A stretch of 57,317 nt of DNA from Bacteroidia bacterium Ga0077558 (GTDB lineage: Bacteria; Bacteroidota; Bacteroidia; Chitinophagales; Chitinophagaceae). Both the position numbers and the translations under genes were made by a program. The stretch lies in assembly GCA_001464625.1 (NCBI GenBank), contig LNFJ01000072.1, positions 1 to 57,317 of the forward strand, read 5' to 3'. The notes below the pieces were generated by a model. The model did no database searches, was not told the origin of the DNA, and saw only the letters and a program-made list of their open reading frames with translations. Numbering within the stretch: the first letter of the stretch is position 1; every line of letters starts with the position of its first letter. Shown here piece after piece: positions 53,965 through 57,317 of this stretch.

Positions 53965-54441
53965 ATGCAACAATTGGTTAGAGTAGCACTGTTAGTGGCT
54001 ATCATATTGCCATCCGCTCTGATGGCGCAAACTGATAGTATTCGCATTTCTTGTCCTTTAAATGAGGCAGTAGTTGTTCCCCCGCCTAAAAATGTGATAA
54101 GATATGATATAGAAGATCTCTGTATTGTATTGACCAGTATTCCGGATTCGGTGGTAAAATCATGTGCCAATGCAAGGGTAACAAATGTGGTGCAAAATCC
54201 CGACGACAATAATAGATGGGAAGTAGTAATTTTTTCTAAATACAAAGGCAAAGATTATTATTTCTGGTATACTGGATTAGAGACTGTGGTTGTAAAGCGA
54301 AATGAAAGTATAAAACAGGGACAGGCTCTCGGCAATATAAAACCCGGCGGAAAAATTGAATTTCTGATGTATGATTTTGAAACACAGGTTGACCCTACAA
54401 AATATCTGGATTGTAAAGGCGTATTAAAACTTGATAACTGA
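53965..54441 (+). CDS. Exported M23-like protein without catalytic residues
   Basis: 158 residues with a signal peptide ending near SALMAQ. The second half has the order of an M23 peptidase (LytM) fold: a strand with KDYYFWYTGLETVVVK, then RNESIKQGQALGNI and IEFLMYDFETQVDPTKYL, matching the typical G-x-x-V-x-x-G-Q-x-I-G and D-P-x-x-Y-L. The His residues that bind zinc (HxxxD and HxH) are absent. It may bind peptidoglycan or regulate amidases, as other catalytically dead LytM proteins do. A TAACTTTG -7 element lies at 53847-53854. The assignment is tentative. Confidence 0.6.
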   Translation: MQQLVRVALLVAIILPSALMAQTDSIRISCPLNEAVVVPPPKNVIRYDIEDLCIVLTSIPDSVVKSCANARVTNVVQNPDDNNRWEVVIFSKYKGKDYYFWYTGLETVVVKRNESIKQGQALGNIKPGGKIEFLMYDFETQVDPTKYLDCKGVLKLDN

Positions 54442-54459
54442 TAAGAAAGTTGCAGAAGC

Positions 54460-55662
54460 TTATATTTTTCTTTCCATTACATAATCATTCATAAAATAGC
54501 CATTGCCAATATCAATGTCTTCTTCATTGATAATAACAAATCCCAGTTTTTCATAAAATTCTTTTGCTTTGTTATTCCGGTTCACATTTAACCGGAGTGC
54601 TGTGCCGCCTTTACGCACCATTGCCTTTAGAATTTCAGTGATTACAAATTTGCCGGTTCCTTTGCCTTGATTTTGTGGCATTACATATAGTTTATGCAAT
54701 TTGTAAATGCCATTTTCCACTAAACTGAAAGAAGCAAAACCTACCGGAGTTTGCCCATCATTTACAATAATAAATTCATGTCTTTCCTTCATCTGGCCGA
54801 GTAATGATTCTTCGCTGTACATCATCTTAAGCATATAGTCAATTTGCTGGGCTGATAGTATTGCCCCATAGGCAGAGGGCCAAATTTTATGACTTAGATC
54901 TTTGATAAGCGGAATATCTTTTTGTATTGCCTGCCGAAGACGCAGACTGGCGGTTGGCATATATGTTTGCTGAGAAAGCACCCGGTGTTTATAAATAAGT
55001 TTCCAGCTTAAACGTAGTGCAACAATAAATGATACTATTGCACCGAGAAATAATAGTATATCGGATATATAATCTTCCATGGAAGGAGATTGTTGCCAAA
55101 ATAAGAATACATCATAAGTGCCATGGAAAAATGTAGCCCAGAATAAACCCAAAACCATCAATGCAGTTTTGCGGGCAGGGTTGAATTTTGCACGGCCTAC
55201 ATGGTATCCCATCAATACAGCAAAAGTGGCATGTGCCGGAACAGATAAGAACATACGTAGCAATGCCACCTGGTATCCACGGCCTTCAGCTGCAGAGCTT
55301 GTAACATATAAAATATTTTCTAACGTAGCAAAGCCCATACTTACCATTACAGCGTATACAATTCCATCCAGTGGCTCATCAAAACTTTTTTGCCGATATG
55401 AATAAAAACGAAGAGCTGCAAATTTGCAGGCTTCTTCTGTAAGAGCTACTACGATAAATGCTTTAACAGCCATGCCGGCAATGCTATTGTTGAATTGATC
55501 ATAAAAATACCGTTCAATAAAAAAAGCAGGAATGGTGCTAAGTACCCCCAGGAAGAAACTTACGATCATGTTCAATCTAGGCTCCCTGTTATAAGCATCT
55601 CTATAAAATATAAAAAGGCAAATAGCAAGTCCGGGTGCTATGGCGAGAGCTATATAATCCAT
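54460..55662 (-). CDS. PrsW-type intramembrane protease fused to a GNAT acetyltransferase
   Basis: 400 residues in two domains. Residues 1-225 are a polytopic PrsW-like domain of the CPBP/glutamic protease group: Glu76-Glu77 in TEEACKF, Glu115-Asn116 in FATLENILYV, His144 in VPAHATFA and His180 with Asp184 in FHGTYDVF. Residues about 239-400 are a soluble GNAT domain with LYVMPQNQGKGTGKFVITEI as acetyl-CoA site and FYEKLGFV at the end. Both parts are in one frame without a break. PrsW proteins cleave membrane-bound anti-sigma factors in Bacillus. What the fused acetyltransferase modifies is unknown. Confidence 0.9.
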   Translation of the reverse strand: MDYIALAIAPGLAICLFIFYRDAYNREPRLNMIVSFFLGVLSTIPAFFIERYFYDQFNNSIAGMAVKAFIVVALTEEACKFAALRFYSYRQKSFDEPLDGIVYAVMVSMGFATLENILYVTSSAAEGRGYQVALLRMFLSVPAHATFAVLMGYHVGRAKFNPARKTALMVLGLFWATFFHGTYDVFLFWQQSPSMEDYISDILLFLGAIVSFIVALRLSWKLIYKHRVLSQQTYMPTASLRLRQAIQKDIPLIKDLSHKIWPSAYGAILSAQQIDYMLKMMYSEESLLGQMKERHEFIIVNDGQTPVGFASFSLVENGIYKLHKLYVMPQNQGKGTGKFVITEILKAMVRKGGTALRLNVNRNNKAKEFYEKLGFVIINEEDIDIGNGYFMNDYVMERKI

Positions 55663-55713
55663 TTGCTTTTGTTGTGTAGCGAAAGATAAATAAAGATTGC
55701 TGATTACTTAAAC

Positions 55714-55746
55714 TTAAAAGGGTTCGCTATTAGCAAACCCTTTTAA
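55714..55746 (-). terminator. Terminator after the PBP gene
   Basis: Eleven-base arms (55714-55724 with 55736-55746) with an inner GCT/AGC pair, 18 bases beyond the PBP stop. The T run is modest; it may work in both directions. Confidence 0.65.
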
Positions 55747-55764
55747 CAATGATATGTGCAATAA

Positions 55765-57317
55765 TTAATTTTGTTTATCCTTTTTGCCAAATATTTTTTT
55801 CAGCAATCCTTTTTTCTTTTCAGGTTCCTGCGTGGGGGCACCTATAGGTTTATTATCGCTATTGTCTTCTTTCTTTATCGGTGTTTTTGTTGCCGTATCT
55901 TTTTTGGGCGGTGTTTTAGGATCCTCTTCTTTTATGGGTGTTGATTCAGGTCCTATATATTCGTTACTACCATTGTTATAGTCATCTTCTGTCCCTACAC
56001 CCTGGTCATCTCCTTCAGCTCCCGGATCAGGATCGGAATCACTGACAATGATATCTGCACTATTAATTTCATTTTCTAATTCTGCTGGTTTCACAAATTT
56101 TGCATCTTTTTCAATACCCAATTTTTTATTCGCTAATACTTTTTGAAAGAAATATTCGCAAATTGGTCTTGCCATTCTTGAACCATCTCCTTCGTTGCGA
56201 ATGAACTGGTCATCAAATCCCACCCATGATCCAGCTAGTAATTGTGGTGTATAGCCAATAAACCATGCATCTGCGTTATCATCTGTTGTTCCTGTTTTGC
56301 CTCCCATTTCTGCTGCACCTACACGGGTACGCATACCTCTTGCAGTTCCTTTGTCAACCGCTCCCTGCATCATTCGGGCCATTGTATAAGCTGTTATTTC
56401 ACTTACTGCTTCTTTACGATTAATATTATAATCAAAACGTTTTATCACATTGCCATTTCTATCTTCAATGCGGCTGATAGAGTAGGGTTTGGTTGAAAAA
56501 CCACGACCAGCAAAAATGGTATAGCCCCAAAGCATTTCATACATAGAAAGGTCACAAGTACCCAATGCAATAGAAGGATATGGTTTTACAACTGTTGGAA
56601 TATTAATCCGGCTGAGAAATTCTGTAAATTGTTTTGGCCCCACTTGCTTCATGATATAGGCAGTAGCACAGTTTTTAGAATAAGCCAATGCATTAGCCAT
56701 TGAGATTGAACCGCCCGGGCATCTTTTTCCGGCTGGCACCCAGGCACCACCGCCAAAGTTTTGTGCTGTATTTTCACATTCTGTTTCCGGGGTAAAACCT
56801 CTTTCTTCCATAGCTTGAGTATATAAAAAAGGTTTTATAGTAGAGCCTACTTGTCTTTTAGTTTTCAGGTTTACATGGTCAAATTTGTAGGTTTTGAAAT
56901 TGATACCACCCACCCAAGCTAATACTTCACCTGTTACAGGGTCCATCGCCATAAAAGAAGCTTGTTCCATTTGTCTATGATACTTGATGGAATCCATTGG
57001 TGTCATCACCGTATCCTTTTCTCTTTTAGCATTCCATGCAAAAACTTTCATTTGGGTTTTAACATCAAATGAAGCTCTTATTTCTTTATCACTTAAACCG
57101 TCCTCTTCTAAGTTTCTCCATCTGTCGGATTCTTTCATCGCCCTTTCCAGAATTTTTTCATGTCCATTCCAAAGTGTTCCTTTTTTGATGGAAGCTCTTG
57201 CATTTACGCTGCGTTGTAGGGCCATCATTTGTTTGGCCATTGCCTCTTCCGCATACTCTTGCATCTGTGGATTAATGGTAGTGTATATTTTTAAACCATC
57301 ATCATAAATATCATATC
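55765..57317 (-). CDS. Penicillin-binding protein 1A-type transpeptidase, partial
   Basis: 517 codons of the C-terminal part; the frame is open through the window end, so the N-terminal glycosyltransferase domain lies outside. The visible end begins in the linker (DDGLKIYTTINPQMQEYAEE). The transpeptidase motifs are present: SxxK as STIK in VGSTIKPFLYTQAM, SKN in AYSKNCATAYI, and KTG in GGKTGTTDDNADAW. It cross-links peptidoglycan in the periplasm. The C-terminal 100 residues are a low-complexity tail rich in Asp, Pro and Lys. Class A assignment rests on the linker and family resemblance. Confidence 0.92.
   Translation of the reverse strand, partial: YDIYDDGLKIYTTINPQMQEYAEEAMAKQMMALQRSVNARASIKKGTLWNGHEKILERAMKESDRWRNLEEDGLSDKEIRASFDVKTQMKVFAWNAKREKDTVMTPMDSIKYHRQMEQASFMAMDPVTGEVLAWVGGINFKTYKFDHVNLKTKRQVGSTIKPFLYTQAMEERGFTPETECENTAQNFGGGAWVPAGKRCPGGSISMANALAYSKNCATAYIMKQVGPKQFTEFLSRINIPTVVKPYPSIALGTCDLSMYEMLWGYTIFAGRGFSTKPYSISRIEDRNGNVIKRFDYNINRKEAVSEITAYTMARMMQGAVDKGTARGMRTRVGAAEMGGKTGTTDDNADAWFIGYTPQLLAGSWVGFDDQFIRNEGDGSRMARPICEYFFQKVLANKKLGIEKDAKFVKPAELENEINSADIIVSDSDPDPGAEGDDQGVGTEDDYNNGSNEYIGPESTPIKEEDPKTPPKKDTATKTPIKKEDNSDNKPIGAPTQEPEKKKGLLKKIFGKKDKQN

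Noticed and set aside
55765..57317. Missing N-terminal half of the PBP as a deletion
   Set aside because: The frame is open to the last base of the window, so the gene is cut by the window edge.

Overview
The window looks like chromosomal DNA of a Bacteroidota bacterium, most probably of the Chitinophagaceae or a close family. The evidence is a low-GC genome, few Shine-Dalgarno sequences, several promoters of the Bacteroidota form TTTG-N19..21-TAnnTTTG, a large adhesin-like protein with a type IX secretion (type B) C-terminal sorting domain, and GLPGLI, DUF4369-thioredoxin, DUF2911 and fasciclin-lipoprotein families. No rRNA, tRNA, CRISPR array, phage or classical IS element was recognised.

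Layout. 1-6100: a polytopic envelope protein, purL, an acyltransferase and hldD (heptose epimerase). 6100-10000: fasciclin lipoprotein, proC, a Cys/His-repeat lipoprotein, a secreted amidohydrolase and a small lipoprotein. 10200-17400: pyrG, yidC, a GLPGLI protein, a TPR protein and small exported proteins. 17500-22400: phosphosulfolactate synthase overlapping aroE, a thioesterase, an ECF sigma factor overlapping a repeat-bearing membrane protein (probable anti-sigma), rdgB and an unknown. 22450-27600: ilvE, rpsL, an rpsG that is broken in this sequence, an S9 peptidase and a small GNAT protein. 27600-35330: a complete trp operon (trpE-G-D-C-F-B-A), preceded by a leader ORF with three tandem Trp codons plus antiterminator and terminator hairpins, and interrupted between trpB and trpA by a DUF559 nuclease gene inside inverted repeats. 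35400-41000: a TlpA-like protein, a DUF2911/TPR protein and an exported TPR-CHAT protease-like protein. 41100-42600: two orphan genes, each bounded by an inverted pair of the 10-mer TGCGYACAAC, resembling gene cassettes. 42660-57317: pdxJ, DUF2452, an M48 peptidase with YbjQ, the T9SS cargo protein, several exported unknowns, ahcY divergent from an Lrp-type regulator, a PrsW-GNAT fusion and the C-terminal part of a PBP1A-type transpeptidase that runs off the window.

How it fits together. Most of the window is housekeeping: nucleotide synthesis (purL, pyrG, rdgB), amino-acid synthesis (trp, proC, aroE, ilvE), vitamin B6 (pdxJ), methyl-cycle recycling (ahcY) and envelope assembly (hldD, yidC, PBP). 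The accessory signal is concentrated in the trp operon, whose junctions from trpG onward are filled with different palindromic repeats, and in the two-cassette region. The most unusual points are the trp attenuator, the DUF559 unit, the cassette pair and the disrupted rpsG.
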